From contig CAYUQO010000007.1 of the NCBI GenBank assembly GCA_964446945.1, positions 1-64,000 of the forward strand: a stretch of DNA of 64,000 nt, in the 5' to 3' direction. The first letter of the stretch is position 1. Every line of letters starts with the position of its first letter. The translations under genes were made by a program, and so were the position numbers. This document shows, one piece after another, positions 34,828 to 43,073 of the stretch. A model generated the notes under the pieces. The model did no database searches and had not been told where the DNA came from. It worked only from the letters and a program-made list of their open reading frames with translations. This stretch comes from CAIYRG01 sp964446945 (GTDB lineage: Bacteria; Pseudomonadota; Alphaproteobacteria; Micropepsales; Micropepsaceae).

Positions 34828-35336
34828 GTCGATGTTTCCGGTGTCAGCAGTTTTGTCATCAGCACCTCGTCGAAATAGCGGCCGTTCTGTTTGAGTGCAT
34901 GCTGTTCGAGGCCATATTCGGTAAAGCCGTTCCGGCGGTAAAGATTCCGCGCAGCTTCGTTGTCCGTGATCACGCACAACTGAATGAGTTCGACTTCGGT
35001 GGTGGCATGGCGCACGACGGCGCCGATCAATGCACTGCCGGCGCCGCGGCGCCGTGCATGCGGGCGAACATACATGCCGACGAGGGCTCCCTTATGCCGG
35101 TACTTCGTTCCGCCCTGACGGTAATAGCCCGCGGTGCCGATAAGTTCGCCGCCGTTAAAAGCGCCAAATACTGCCGTCCGGCTCAGACGGTCCATAAACC
35201 AGTCGAGCGGTTGAGCCGCTTCCTGCTCGTGAGTTGCGCCGAATGCTTCCGGGCTGCTGAGCAGGCTCTCGAGGCGAATTTCGCGATACGCCTCGGCATC
35301 ATCCGGCGACAGTCTGCGCAGTTCGAGCGCCGGCAC
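34824..35336 (-). CDS. GNAT-family N-acetyltransferase
   Basis: 170 residues from the GTG at 35336, which shares one base with the glnS stop (TAGTG). An upstream in-frame ATG at 35402 lies inside glnS and is less likely. The acetyl-CoA site is visible as VGMYVRPHARRRGAGSALI, with DNEAARNLYRRNGF following. It resembles ribosomal-protein or small-molecule acetyltransferases; substrate unknown. Coupled between glnS and the ThDP enzyme. Confidence 0.85.
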   Translation of the reverse strand: MPALELRRLSPDDAEAYREIRLESLLSSPEAFGATHEQEAAQPLDWFMDRLSRTAVFGAFNGGELIGTAGYYRQGGTKYRHKGALVGMYVRPHARRRGAGSALIGAVVRHATTEVELIQLCVITDNEAARNLYRRNGFTEYGLEQHALKQNGRYFDEVLMTKLLTPETST

Positions 35337-36988
35337 TATTTCGAGTCCCGCAGGCCGACGGTCCGGTTGAACACGAGACCCGATGATCCGCTGTCGCGGC
35401 AAAAATATCCCTGCCGTTCAAACTGGAAGGCGCCGTCATGTTTGTCGGCTGCAAGCTGCGGTTCGACACGGCAGCCCGGCAAGACGACAAGCGATTCGGG
35501 ATTCATGTCTTGCGTGAAATCACCGCCGGCGCCGGGATCGGGCCGCAGGAACAGCGGATTGTAGAGCCGGATTTCGGCTTCGGCGGCGTGGGGTGCGGAA
35601 ACCCAGTGCAATGTCGCCTTCACCCTGCGGCCGTCCGGCGCATTGCCGCCGCGCGTTTCAGGATCATAGGTGCAAATGAGTTCGGCGATCTCGCCGGCCG
35701 CGTTCTTCACCACCTCGCGGCACTTGATGAAATAGGCGTAGCGCAGCCGCACTTCGCTTCCTGGCGCGAGACGGAAGAATTTCTTCGTCGGGGTTTCCAT
35801 GAAATCTTCCTGCTCGATGAAGATTTCACGCGAAAACGGTACACGCCTGGTTCCAGCTGCCGGATCTTCGGGATTGTTGACGGCTTCGAGTTCCTCCGTG
35901 CCTTCAGGATAATTCTCAATCACCACCTTCAACGGGTGCAGCACGGCCATCCGGCGCGGTGCATTGCGATTGAGATAATCGCGCACGGCATGGTCGAACA
36001 TCGCCACATCGACAATGCTATTCGCCTTAGCCACGCCGACCTTGCGCACGAAATCGCGGATGGCTTCCGGCGGCACGCCGCGGCGGCGCAGTCCGGCAAT
36101 CGTCGGCATGCGCGGATCATCCCAGCCTTCGACCAATCCGCGCCGCACCAACTCCGTCAGCACGCGCTTCGACAGCATGGTGTAAGTCAGGTTCAGGCGC
36201 GCGAATTCGTACTGATGCGGCTGCGAAGGCACCGGCAGATTGGCAATGAACCAGTCATAGAGCGGGCGGTGATCCTCGAATTCCAGCGTGCAGATCGAGT
36301 GCGTAATGTGCTCGATCGAATCCGACTGGCCGTGGGCGAAGTCATAGCTGGGATAGATGCACCACCTATCGCCGGTGCGCGGATGGTGCGCATGGATGAT
36401 GCGATAGAGCACGGGATCGCGGAAATTGATGTTGCCCGCCGTCATATCGATTTTCGCGCGCAGGACACGCGCACCATTGGGAAACTCGCCGGCACGCATG
36501 CGGCGGAAGAGATCGAGATTCTCCTCCACGCTGCGGTTGCGCCAGGGACTGTCCTTGCCCGGCTCGGTCAGCGTGCCGCGATTGGCGCGAATTTCATCCT
36601 GGGACTGATCGTCGACATAGGCTTTGCCCTGCCGGATCATATCTTCGGCCCATGCATACAACTGCTCGAAATAATCCGAGGCATGGTAGAGATTCTTGCC
36701 CCAGTCGAATCCCAGCCACTGCACGTCGCGCTTGATGGCGTCGATATACTCCTGCTCCTCCTTCGCCGGATTGGTGTCGTCGAAGCGCAGATGGCAGCGG
36801 CCGCCGAATTCCTGCGCGACGCCGAAATTGAGACAGATCGATTTGGCATGGCCGATATGGAGATAGCCATTCGGCTCCGGCGGAAACCGCGTCACAACGG
36901 AAGTGACCCTGCCCGCTTCCAGATCGGCGGCGATAATGTCGCGGATGAAGTCGCGGCCGGCTTCGCGGACCGCAGTTTCAATGGCCAT
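35336..36988 (-). CDS. glnS: Glutaminyl-tRNA synthetase
   Basis: 550-residue class I synthetase with HIGH (PNGYLHIGHAKS, near residue 43), the KMSKS equivalent MLSKR (near residue 275) and the anticodon-binding beta-barrels at the C-terminus (PTKKFFRLAPGSEVRLRYAY). Charges tRNA-Gln directly. First gene of a coupled series glnS-GNAT-ThDP enzyme. Confidence 0.97.
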   Translation of the reverse strand: MAIETAVREAGRDFIRDIIAADLEAGRVTSVVTRFPPEPNGYLHIGHAKSICLNFGVAQEFGGRCHLRFDDTNPAKEEQEYIDAIKRDVQWLGFDWGKNLYHASDYFEQLYAWAEDMIRQGKAYVDDQSQDEIRANRGTLTEPGKDSPWRNRSVEENLDLFRRMRAGEFPNGARVLRAKIDMTAGNINFRDPVLYRIIHAHHPRTGDRWCIYPSYDFAHGQSDSIEHITHSICTLEFEDHRPLYDWFIANLPVPSQPHQYEFARLNLTYTMLSKRVLTELVRRGLVEGWDDPRMPTIAGLRRRGVPPEAIRDFVRKVGVAKANSIVDVAMFDHAVRDYLNRNAPRRMAVLHPLKVVIENYPEGTEELEAVNNPEDPAAGTRRVPFSREIFIEQEDFMETPTKKFFRLAPGSEVRLRYAYFIKCREVVKNAAGEIAELICTYDPETRGGNAPDGRRVKATLHWVSAPHAAEAEIRLYNPLFLRPDPGAGGDFTQDMNPESLVVLPGCRVEPQLAADKHDGAFQFERQGYFCRDSGSSGLVFNRTVGLRDSK

Positions 36989-37078
36989 AAAAGACTCCTG
37001 CCCCCGCCGCGCAAAATCCGGCGGGACCCGGTTTTTTGCAAATCCGGCGCGTCAGGCCAAGGGGAGAGGCTCAGCGCA

Positions 37079-38290
37079 TCAGCGCATATTGCCGGTATGG
37101 CCGAGCGAGTAGCGGCCCGGCTGCGGCCAGACCGTAAGGCCGTGTGGCTCAATGCCGACCGGGATCCTGTGAATATTCCCGCTGGCAATGTCGATGGCAT
37201 AGACCTCCCGGTCGTATCTGCCCGACAGCCACAGGGTCCTGCCATCGGCGCTGACATTACCCATATCCGGGCTGCCGCCACCGGGAACAGGGATGGTCCG
37301 CTCCACCTTGCGGGTGGCGAAATTCAGGATCGAGACACTGCCCGGCCCGTGCGGCTTGATATCGTCCTCATGCGAGCCACGATTGGTCACGTAGAGCCGG
37401 GTGCCGTCGCGGCTGGGATAGAGCCCGTGCGCTCCCTTTCCGGTCGGGATGAAATCCACCTGTTTGAACGTCTCCCCGTCCACGACATAGACGCCATCGG
37501 CTTCCATATCGGCGATGTAAAACAGCTTGCCGTCGGGCGAGATGCGGACATCCTGCGGCATTCCGGCCATGCGGCTACCGGCGGGCATGGCGGGCGCGCC
37601 CGGCTTTTGCAGCTTGAGGTAGCCAAGCACCTTGCGATTGACCATGTCGATCTTGGCGATGCCGCCGCCGGAGAATTCGCAGGTGAAGATCGCGTAGCGT
37701 CCATCGATGGAGAAATCGGCGTGGTTGACGCCCGCGCATTGCGGCGTCGCCAGAGTGCTTTTCAGTTCCATGGTGTGCGGATCACGGAACTCGAGCTGTT
37801 TCAGCGCCTCGGCAACGACGATCGCGTATTGCCCGTCTGGCGTGAAGTACATGTTGTAGGCATCCGGTACCGTGATGGTCGCCCCCGGCTTGCCGGTTTT
37901 GGGATCGATCGGTTTGAGCATGCCTTTGAGACGCCGTTCGGCCGAACCGGCAATCCACAAGGTCTTCATGTCCCAGGAAGGGATGATGTGCTGCGGATTG
38001 CCGCCGACGACAAAGTGATCGACGATTTTGTATGTCATCGGGTCGATGACATCGACTGTTCCGGACTTCAGATTGGGCACATAAACCAGATTGAGGTCCC
38101 CGGCAGTTGCCGGACTCATCTTGCCCAGCCCCGCTTCGCTGTAGAGGTTCTGCGGATTGACCACCGGAGGCATGCCGGGGACGGTCTGAATGCCGGCCGG
38201 CGCACTGCTCACGGCCCCCGGAACGAGGACCGCCATGGCCAGACAGAGACCGGCTATGGAGTTTTTCATATTCATCCGCAATGTTCTCAT
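37079..38290 (-). CDS. Exported YncE-like beta-propeller protein
   Basis: 403 residues with a signal peptide (GLCLAMAVLVPGAVSS, cut near SSA). Seven-bladed propeller repeats of the cytochrome-D1/40-residue YVTN type are seen: LNLVYVPNLKSGTVDVIDPMT, TRLYVTNRGSHEDD, VSILNFATRKVERTI and GRTLWLSGRYDREVYAIDI. No heme-binding CxxCH. Start chosen at ATG 38290; ATGs at 38275 and 38269 also fit the signal peptide. It follows folD by 28 bases and is the last gene of the run 37079-41157. Confidence 0.8.
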   Translation of the reverse strand: MRTLRMNMKNSIAGLCLAMAVLVPGAVSSAPAGIQTVPGMPPVVNPQNLYSEAGLGKMSPATAGDLNLVYVPNLKSGTVDVIDPMTYKIVDHFVVGGNPQHIIPSWDMKTLWIAGSAERRLKGMLKPIDPKTGKPGATITVPDAYNMYFTPDGQYAIVVAEALKQLEFRDPHTMELKSTLATPQCAGVNHADFSIDGRYAIFTCEFSGGGIAKIDMVNRKVLGYLKLQKPGAPAMPAGSRMAGMPQDVRISPDGKLFYIADMEADGVYVVDGETFKQVDFIPTGKGAHGLYPSRDGTRLYVTNRGSHEDDIKPHGPGSVSILNFATRKVERTIPVPGGGSPDMGNVSADGRTLWLSGRYDREVYAIDIASGNIHRIPVGIEPHGLTVWPQPGRYSLGHTGNMR

Positions 38291-38318
38291 GGTCGTTCCA
38301 GTGATGAAAGTTTGCGAC

Positions 38319-39203
38319 TCAAACCGGGAAAACGGATGCGGCGGGCGGACTGAAGCCGGTGGCGCGTTCCGCCGCCGCAACGGTGTTCTCCAGCAACATT
38401 GTGACCGTCATTGGGCCGACGCCACCGGGCACCGGGGTAATGCGTGAGGCTTTGCGGCGCACGCCTTCAAAATCGACATCGCCGGTCAGCTTTCCGCCGG
38501 GCAGGAAATTGATTCCGACATCGATCACGATCGCACCGGTTCTGACCATCGGCGCCACGATCAGTTTGGGTTGTCCTGCAGCCACCACCAGAATGTCGGC
38601 AAGGATGGTGTATTGGGCGAGATCACGGGTCTTGGCATGGCAAATGGCGACAGTCGCCTCGCGCTGCATCAGCATCAGGGCGAGCGGCTTACCGACAATG
38701 TTGCTCATCCCCACAACGGTAACGTTCTTGCCTTCGAGGTCGATCCCCTCATGCTCCAGGATTTTTTGCACGCCGTACGGGGTGCAAGGCGGAAACACGG
38801 TTTCTCCGATCACCAGTCCACCGACATTGTAAAGATGGAATCCATCGACATCCTTTGAGATCGCGATGGTGCCCAGGACATGCCGGACCGAGATGTGTGG
38901 AGGCAGCGGCAACTGCACAAGGATGCCGTGCACAGCGGGATCTTCGTTCAGCAGCCGGATGCGGGCCAACAGCGATTCTTCGGTCTCATCTGCGGTCAGC
39001 CTGATGACCTCCGACTTTATGCCGACCTCACCACAGGCGCGCACCTTGTTGCGGACATAGATTGCCGAGGCAGGGTTGTTGCCAACGACAATCACGGTCA
39101 GTGCCGGCAGCACACCATGCGACTTCAACGTCGCCGCCCGCGCCGCAATGCCAATGCGCGTTTGCCGCGCGATCGCGATGCCATCAATGATTTTTGCGGT
39201 CAT
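38319..39203 (-). CDS. folD: Methylenetetrahydrofolate dehydrogenase / methenyl-THF cyclohydrolase
   Basis: 294 residues, bifunctional enzyme of one-carbon metabolism. Substrate-site Tyr-x3-Lys (YVRNKVRACGE), GILVQLPLP, the FolD signatures CTPYGVQKIL and SNIVGKPLALML, and the C-terminal TPVPGGVGPMTVTMLLENT. It is 17 bases behind the ThDP beta subunit gene, an unusual neighbour for folD. Confidence 0.96.
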   Translation of the reverse strand: MTAKIIDGIAIARQTRIGIAARAATLKSHGVLPALTVIVVGNNPASAIYVRNKVRACGEVGIKSEVIRLTADETEESLLARIRLLNEDPAVHGILVQLPLPPHISVRHVLGTIAISKDVDGFHLYNVGGLVIGETVFPPCTPYGVQKILEHEGIDLEGKNVTVVGMSNIVGKPLALMLMQREATVAICHAKTRDLAQYTILADILVVAAGQPKLIVAPMVRTGAIVIDVGINFLPGGKLTGDVDFEGVRRKASRITPVPGGVGPMTVTMLLENTVAAAERATGFSPPAASVFPV

Positions 39204-39220
39204 TGTCGATGAGGAGAAAT

Positions 39221-39805
39221 CTACTGCACGATCTTTTCCAGCGCCTGTGCGAAGCGCAAACGAATCTCATTGCCATCACGCGTGGGCAGAACTCGCGGCA
39301 CGATTTCGGGTTCCACGAGAGCCTGTACAAATACAGGACCTTGCGTGGAGTGCAGGACTCCACGGGCGTCGTCAAGTTCCGCGACGCTGGAAATCCTGCG
39401 GGCGACGGGGAATTTGCAACCGGCCGCGATGGCTGCAAGATCGACGCCCGAATCGGTATGGCTGGGTTGCATACCGGTTTCGCCATAGCGGCGGTTGTCG
39501 AGCACAAGAATGGCAAGGTTGGTCGGCTGCTTGACCCCGATCGTGGCCAGGCTGCCAATGCCCATCAGCATTTCGCCATCGCCTGTGACAACCAGCACAC
39601 GCAATTTGGGTTTTGCCAGCGCCAGGCCCAATCCGATCAGCGCAGCGCTTCCCATCGCGCCCCACAAATAAAAATTGAGCGCATGATCGCCCGCCGCCGC
39701 GACATCGTAAGCCGGTGCGCCAAGGCCCGCGACGACCAGAAGATTTCCGCGGTCATCCAGCACACGCTGCACCACTTTCCGGCGACGAAGCATCACTTCA
39801 GCCAT
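39221..39805 (-). CDS. ThDP-binding decarboxylase, beta subunit (ComE/sulfopyruvate-decarboxylase-like)
   Basis: 194 residues, carrying the cofactor-binding half of a split ThDP decarboxylase: GDGEMLMGIGSLATIG ... VLDNRRYGETG. It resembles ComE (sulfopyruvate decarboxylase beta) and phosphonopyruvate decarboxylase C-domains. It overlaps the alpha gene by 13 bases, so the two form one enzyme. Substrate unknown; a C3 2-oxo acid with an anionic tail is the family norm. Confidence 0.82.
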   Translation of the reverse strand: MAEVMLRRRKVVQRVLDDRGNLLVVAGLGAPAYDVAAAGDHALNFYLWGAMGSAALIGLGLALAKPKLRVLVVTGDGEMLMGIGSLATIGVKQPTNLAILVLDNRRYGETGMQPSHTDSGVDLAAIAAGCKFPVARRISSVAELDDARGVLHSTQGPVFVQALVEPEIVPRVLPTRDGNEIRLRFAQALEKIVQ

Positions 39806-40326
39806 TTCTTCCGCCCGATGAGGCGCTGCGACAGCATGACGGCAACAGGCGTGAGTCCCTCAAAGGCCATATCGCAGGCTGCTCCCACGACTTCGTCGAT
39901 TTCGTCCTCGTGGTCAGCCCGGCTCACCACAAATCCGCACATGCGCAGACAATCCGCGGTGATCGACGCCATCGGCACCTGCCAGGAATTGAATTCGGCA
40001 AATTCGCCGCGCATGGTCACCAGAACAAGGCAGGAAAAGCCGCAATTTTTCAGCAGCGAAAAGGCATTGATGCAATTGCCGACGCCACTGCTCTGCATCA
40101 GAAGCGCGGCGCGGTCACCGGCCAGCGCGGCGCCGCAGATGAGGCCGACGCCTTCTTCCTCCGTGGTCAGAACAACATCATGGATTTGCGGATCTTCCCG
40201 GCAGAGTTGAATCAAGCGGCTGTGTCCGGCATCGGGTACGTAACCGACCTGGCGCACGCGCACGCGTTTGAGATGGCCGAAGATCTGGTCGGGCCAGCGC
40301 GCATTTTGGTCGGGTGCTTCGTCCAC
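39793..40326 (-). CDS. ThDP-binding decarboxylase, alpha subunit (ComD-like)
   Basis: 177 residues from a GTG at 40326, three bases after the deacetylase stop. It is the PYR half of the enzyme: YVPDAGHSRLIQL, VVLTTEEEGVGLICGAALAG (with the cofactor-activating Glu) and MQSSGVGNCINAF. Needs the beta subunit encoded directly downstream. Confidence 0.82.
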   Translation of the reverse strand: MDEAPDQNARWPDQIFGHLKRVRVRQVGYVPDAGHSRLIQLCREDPQIHDVVLTTEEEGVGLICGAALAGDRAALLMQSSGVGNCINAFSLLKNCGFSCLVLVTMRGEFAEFNSWQVPMASITADCLRMCGFVVSRADHEDEIDEVVGAACDMAFEGLTPVAVMLSQRLIGRKKWLK

Positions 40327-40329
40327 TTC

Positions 40330-41157
40330 CTAACCCCGTTGGAGGACAAACTCCGCCATTTGGAGACGTGTCGCAAGCCAGATGTCGGGACTGGTTGCCG
40401 CTGCGCGAACAATGTCGCGAAACACGCGCGCCCCGCGAGGACGGCCAAAAATATGGGCATGCACCGTGACGTCGATCACCGAAGGTCCGCTTTCTTCGCG
40501 CGCAATCACCAGATTTTCCTCGAATGACCGGCGCATCAGCTCCGGCGGATTGCCGTGTTTCATGAACGGCATGTCGTTGACGTCGGTGGCGAGTGGGATG
40601 GCAGCGATTTTCGTACCATCAAAATCCTGCACGTAAGGCAGGTCGCTGTCGAACACGTCGCCATGCCAGCGATAGCCCGCCTCGGCGAGCAGCCGCGGAT
40701 GTTCGGCGCCCGAGGTTCCACGCGGTGACAACCAGCCCAGCGCCGGGCGGCCCGATGCATCTGACAGCAGGGCCGTGCAGCGGGCGATATTGCGTTTCTG
40801 CTCCTCGCGCGAAAGCAGGGCTGGAATCACGTCCATGGCATAGGAATGCGAGAGGATTTCATGCCCGGCGCCGGCGATGTCCTTCACCGCCTGCGGAAAC
40901 CGCTCCGCGATGATGGCATTGGTCATGACGCTGGCTTTGGCGCCGCTCGCCGCCAATGCATCGAGCAGACGGTAGATGCCGCATTTTGGGCCGTAGGACG
41001 CCCATGAGATCGCCATGGTATCGAGCACGCCGGGCGGCAGCGGATTGCCCATTGGGCTGATCCCGGGCGCCACGCCATCGGACCACGCCTCGAGGCAGAT
41101 ATTGATCAGGACGGCGACGGATTTTCCGCCCGGCCATTTCCACTCCGGTTGGTTCAT
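40330..41157 (-). CDS. Polysaccharide deacetylase-family hydrolase (PuuE allantoinase-like)
   Basis: 275 residues, no signal peptide, so cytoplasmic. The NodB-like TIM-barrel fold is seen in VAVLINICLEAW, GIYRLLDALAASGAKASVMTNA, HEILSHSYAMD and SPRGTSGAEHPRLLAEAGYRW. The usual first Asp pair is replaced by Leu-Glu (CLEAW), as in PuuE-type amidohydrolases, which argues against chitin or peptidoglycan. First gene of the run with the ThDP enzyme and folD; it may open a cyclic amide feeding the decarboxylase (inference). Confidence 0.78.
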   Translation of the reverse strand: MNQPEWKWPGGKSVAVLINICLEAWSDGVAPGISPMGNPLPPGVLDTMAISWASYGPKCGIYRLLDALAASGAKASVMTNAIIAERFPQAVKDIAGAGHEILSHSYAMDVIPALLSREEQKRNIARCTALLSDASGRPALGWLSPRGTSGAEHPRLLAEAGYRWHGDVFDSDLPYVQDFDGTKIAAIPLATDVNDMPFMKHGNPPELMRRSFEENLVIAREESGPSVIDVTVHAHIFGRPRGARVFRDIVRAAATSPDIWLATRLQMAEFVLQRG

Positions 41158-41180
41158 TTGTGTTCTCTCTTCTGATCAAG

Positions 41181-41272
41181 AATGCTCAAAGCGCTGCCCT
41201 CACCCACCAGCGCCAGCGCGCATTTGCTGCCAAAACGCGGGCGCTACTTCCCTCTCCCTCAAGGGGAGAAGC
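41181..41272. repeat. Dispersed palindromic repeat (family with 43960 and 56555), copy 1
   Basis: ATGCTCAAAGCGCTGCCCTCACC, an imperfect central stem (AGCGCC ... GGGCGCT) and CCCTCTCCCTCAAGGGGAGA. Most diverged copy. It lies between two minus-strand genes (deacetylase start, glycosyltransferase stop). Confidence 0.75.
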
Positions 41273-41301
41273 GAATTCGGATTCGACCCGGCCACAATCT
41301 A

Positions 41302-42477
41302 CTACTGCCGCAGAGGAATCGCGGTCACAAGCGACTCGTAGAGTGCCAGGGTTTCCTGCTGCATCCGCTCAACGGAAAAATTCGCGCGCACATGCGCCCG
41401 GCCCGCCTCACCCATGCGGGAAAGTTCTGATTTGGGCCGCTCGAGCAAATCGGCGATTGCTGCCGCAAGCGCGCAGGCATCTCCAGGTGGCGTGAGCAGG
41501 CCCGATATTCCGGGCAGAATGGTTTCGCGGGCGCCACCGTGATCGGTCGCAATCACCGGCTTGCCCATGGCCGCGGCTTCCGGGGGAACGCGGCCGAACG
41601 CCTCGGGATCGGTCGATGCCGAGACAATAATATCGGCGGCACTGTAGGCGAGCGGCATCGGAGCAAAATGCCCGGTGAGGACAACCACGTCATCGAGATC
41701 ATGACGCACAATCGCCGTTTCGATCTCACGCACATATTCGTCACGGCCCTGCGCGTCACCAGTGAAAACAGCGCGGATATTTTTCAGTTTTCCGTTCTTT
41801 CGTAGCCGGGCGAGAGCCTCAATCAATACGAGTTGGCCCTTCCAACGACTCAGACGACCGGGAAGCAGAATGATCTTTGAGTCTTCGCCGGCATGCCATT
41901 GTCTGCGCAAATCCCGGACCGCAGCCGGATCGGGCTTCCCGGGATCGAAAACGGCAAAGTCGATACCGCGATGAATCACGGACAGCATCTTCGGCCGGAC
42001 GCGATAGGTGGAGAGGATGTGCTCCGCCGTCCAGTGCGAATTTGCGATCACCGCGTCGCCGCGGACCATCACCGAATTGTACCAGCGCTTCAATGGCGTG
42101 CGGGCGTTGTAAATGCCGTGATAGGTCGTGACAAAGGGCGTTCCGCTGCGGCGGGCGGCGATCAGCGCGCTCCACGCAGGAGCACGCGAACGCGCATGGA
42201 TAATCGCGACGTGTTCCGTCTGCACAAGCTTCGTGAGCGTTCGCGCATTGGCAAGGATTTTCACCGGGTGTTTGGTTTCCAGCGGCATGCGGATCATTTC
42301 ACCGCCGGCATCGCGCAATTCGCCTTCGAGCCTGCCGCCACGGCTGGCGACCAGTGCGCGATAACCCGCTGCCGAGAGAGCACGCGCGATGTCGATGGTC
42401 GAACGTTCGGCGCCACCGGCATCGAGCGCCGGTATCACCTGCAATACCGCGACCCGTCCCCGCGCGCGGTCACTCAT
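41302..42477 (-). CDS. GT4-family glycosyltransferase
   Basis: 391 residues of GT-B fold. Donor-site blocks: IILLPGRLSRWKGQLVLIEAL, VFTGDAQG and the E-x7-E motif region ASTDPEAFGRVPPEAAAMGKPVIATDHGGARETI. N-terminal acceptor domain begins VLQVIPALDAGGAERSTIDIA. Probably adds a sugar in lipopolysaccharide or exopolysaccharide synthesis; no other polysaccharide gene is near, so the target is unknown. It ends 28 bases from yajC on the opposite side (same strand). Confidence 0.88.
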   Translation of the reverse strand: MSDRARGRVAVLQVIPALDAGGAERSTIDIARALSAAGYRALVASRGGRLEGELRDAGGEMIRMPLETKHPVKILANARTLTKLVQTEHVAIIHARSRAPAWSALIAARRSGTPFVTTYHGIYNARTPLKRWYNSVMVRGDAVIANSHWTAEHILSTYRVRPKMLSVIHRGIDFAVFDPGKPDPAAVRDLRRQWHAGEDSKIILLPGRLSRWKGQLVLIEALARLRKNGKLKNIRAVFTGDAQGRDEYVREIETAIVRHDLDDVVVLTGHFAPMPLAYSAADIIVSASTDPEAFGRVPPEAAAMGKPVIATDHGGARETILPGISGLLTPPGDACALAAAIADLLERPKSELSRMGEAGRAHVRANFSVERMQQETLALYESLVTAIPLRQ

Positions 42478-42505
42478 GGCGTCACGAAAGACAGGCCCGG
42501 ACCGT

Positions 42506-42808
42506 TTACGTGTTTCCTTCGGATTTTTCGGCGGTCTTCGATCGCACTTCGGTCAGGGTGCTTTTCAGCACGCGGACCTGAACATTGTCGGCGATTTCCA
42601 CCATGACCTCGCCATCATCCTTGACTTTGGCGACCTTACCGACGAGGCCTCCGGCGGTGACCACGGTATCGCCGCGGCGGACCGAGTCGACCATCTGCTG
42701 ATGGATTTTTACCCTTTGCTGCTGCGGGCGGATCAGGAGGAAGTAAAAGATGCCAAACAGCAGAACGAGAGGCACAAGGGTTGAGACCAGCGGGTCGTTC
42801 AGATTCAT
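42506..42808 (-). CDS. yajC: Sec translocon accessory subunit YajC
   Basis: 100 residues: one transmembrane segment (LVPLVLLFGIFYFLLIRPQQQR, residues about 12-32) and the conserved cytoplasmic part VRRGDTVVTAGGLVGKVAKV. Member of SecDF-YajC in protein export. secD is not in this window. Divergent from the DUF815 gene, with two long hairpins between. Confidence 0.95.
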   Translation of the reverse strand: MNLNDPLVSTLVPLVLLFGIFYFLLIRPQQQRVKIHQQMVDSVRRGDTVVTAGGLVGKVAKVKDDGEVMVEIADNVQVRVLKSTLTEVRSKTAEKSEGNT

Positions 42809-42879
42809 CTGGATCGGCTTTTTTTGAGGATTATCCGCGGAGGAATGGCGGAATATAGCCGTGGCTGTCGCCTTTGCAA

Positions 42880-42955
42880 CCAGTGTCCCGATTCTGAAAT
42901 TCGCCTGATGCCTATATGGGCACCGATGCGAATTTCAGAATCGCAAGGACACTGG
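42880..42955. repeat. Long hairpin 1 between yajC and the DUF815 gene
   Basis: Outer arms CCAGTGTCC / GGACACTGG (9 bp) and inner arms CGATTCTGAAATTCGC / GCGAATTTCAGAATCG (16 bp) are perfectly complementary, with a CAA bulge on one side and a 23-base loop. Read together they form a 25-bp stem. Confidence 0.9.
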
Positions 42956-42970
42956 AAATTATTGATTTCG

Positions 42971-43044
42971 GTGTCGTTTTTTGGTTTCGAAGTTCGCAAA
43001 GCGCGGCCTATATCGAGATCATGCGAACTTCGAAACCACGACAC
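42971..43044. repeat. Long hairpin 2 between yajC and the DUF815 gene
   Basis: GTGTCG / CGACAC (6 bp) and GGTTTCGAAGTTCGCA / TGCGAACTTCGAAACC (16 bp) are complementary, with a six-T bulge on the left arm and a 23-base loop. Its arm resembles that of hairpin 1 (TTYYGAARTTCGC). It ends 29 bases before the DUF815 start codon. Confidence 0.9.
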
Positions 43045-43073
43045 CGCGACAGAAGTCGTTTACGGGACGGATC

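Noticed and set aside
35438..38353. Open reading frame of 971 codons on the plus strand opposite glnS and the propeller gene
   Set aside because: It is antisense to two well-supported genes. High-GC codon structure opens long frames on the opposite strand, and the translation has no recognisable domain.
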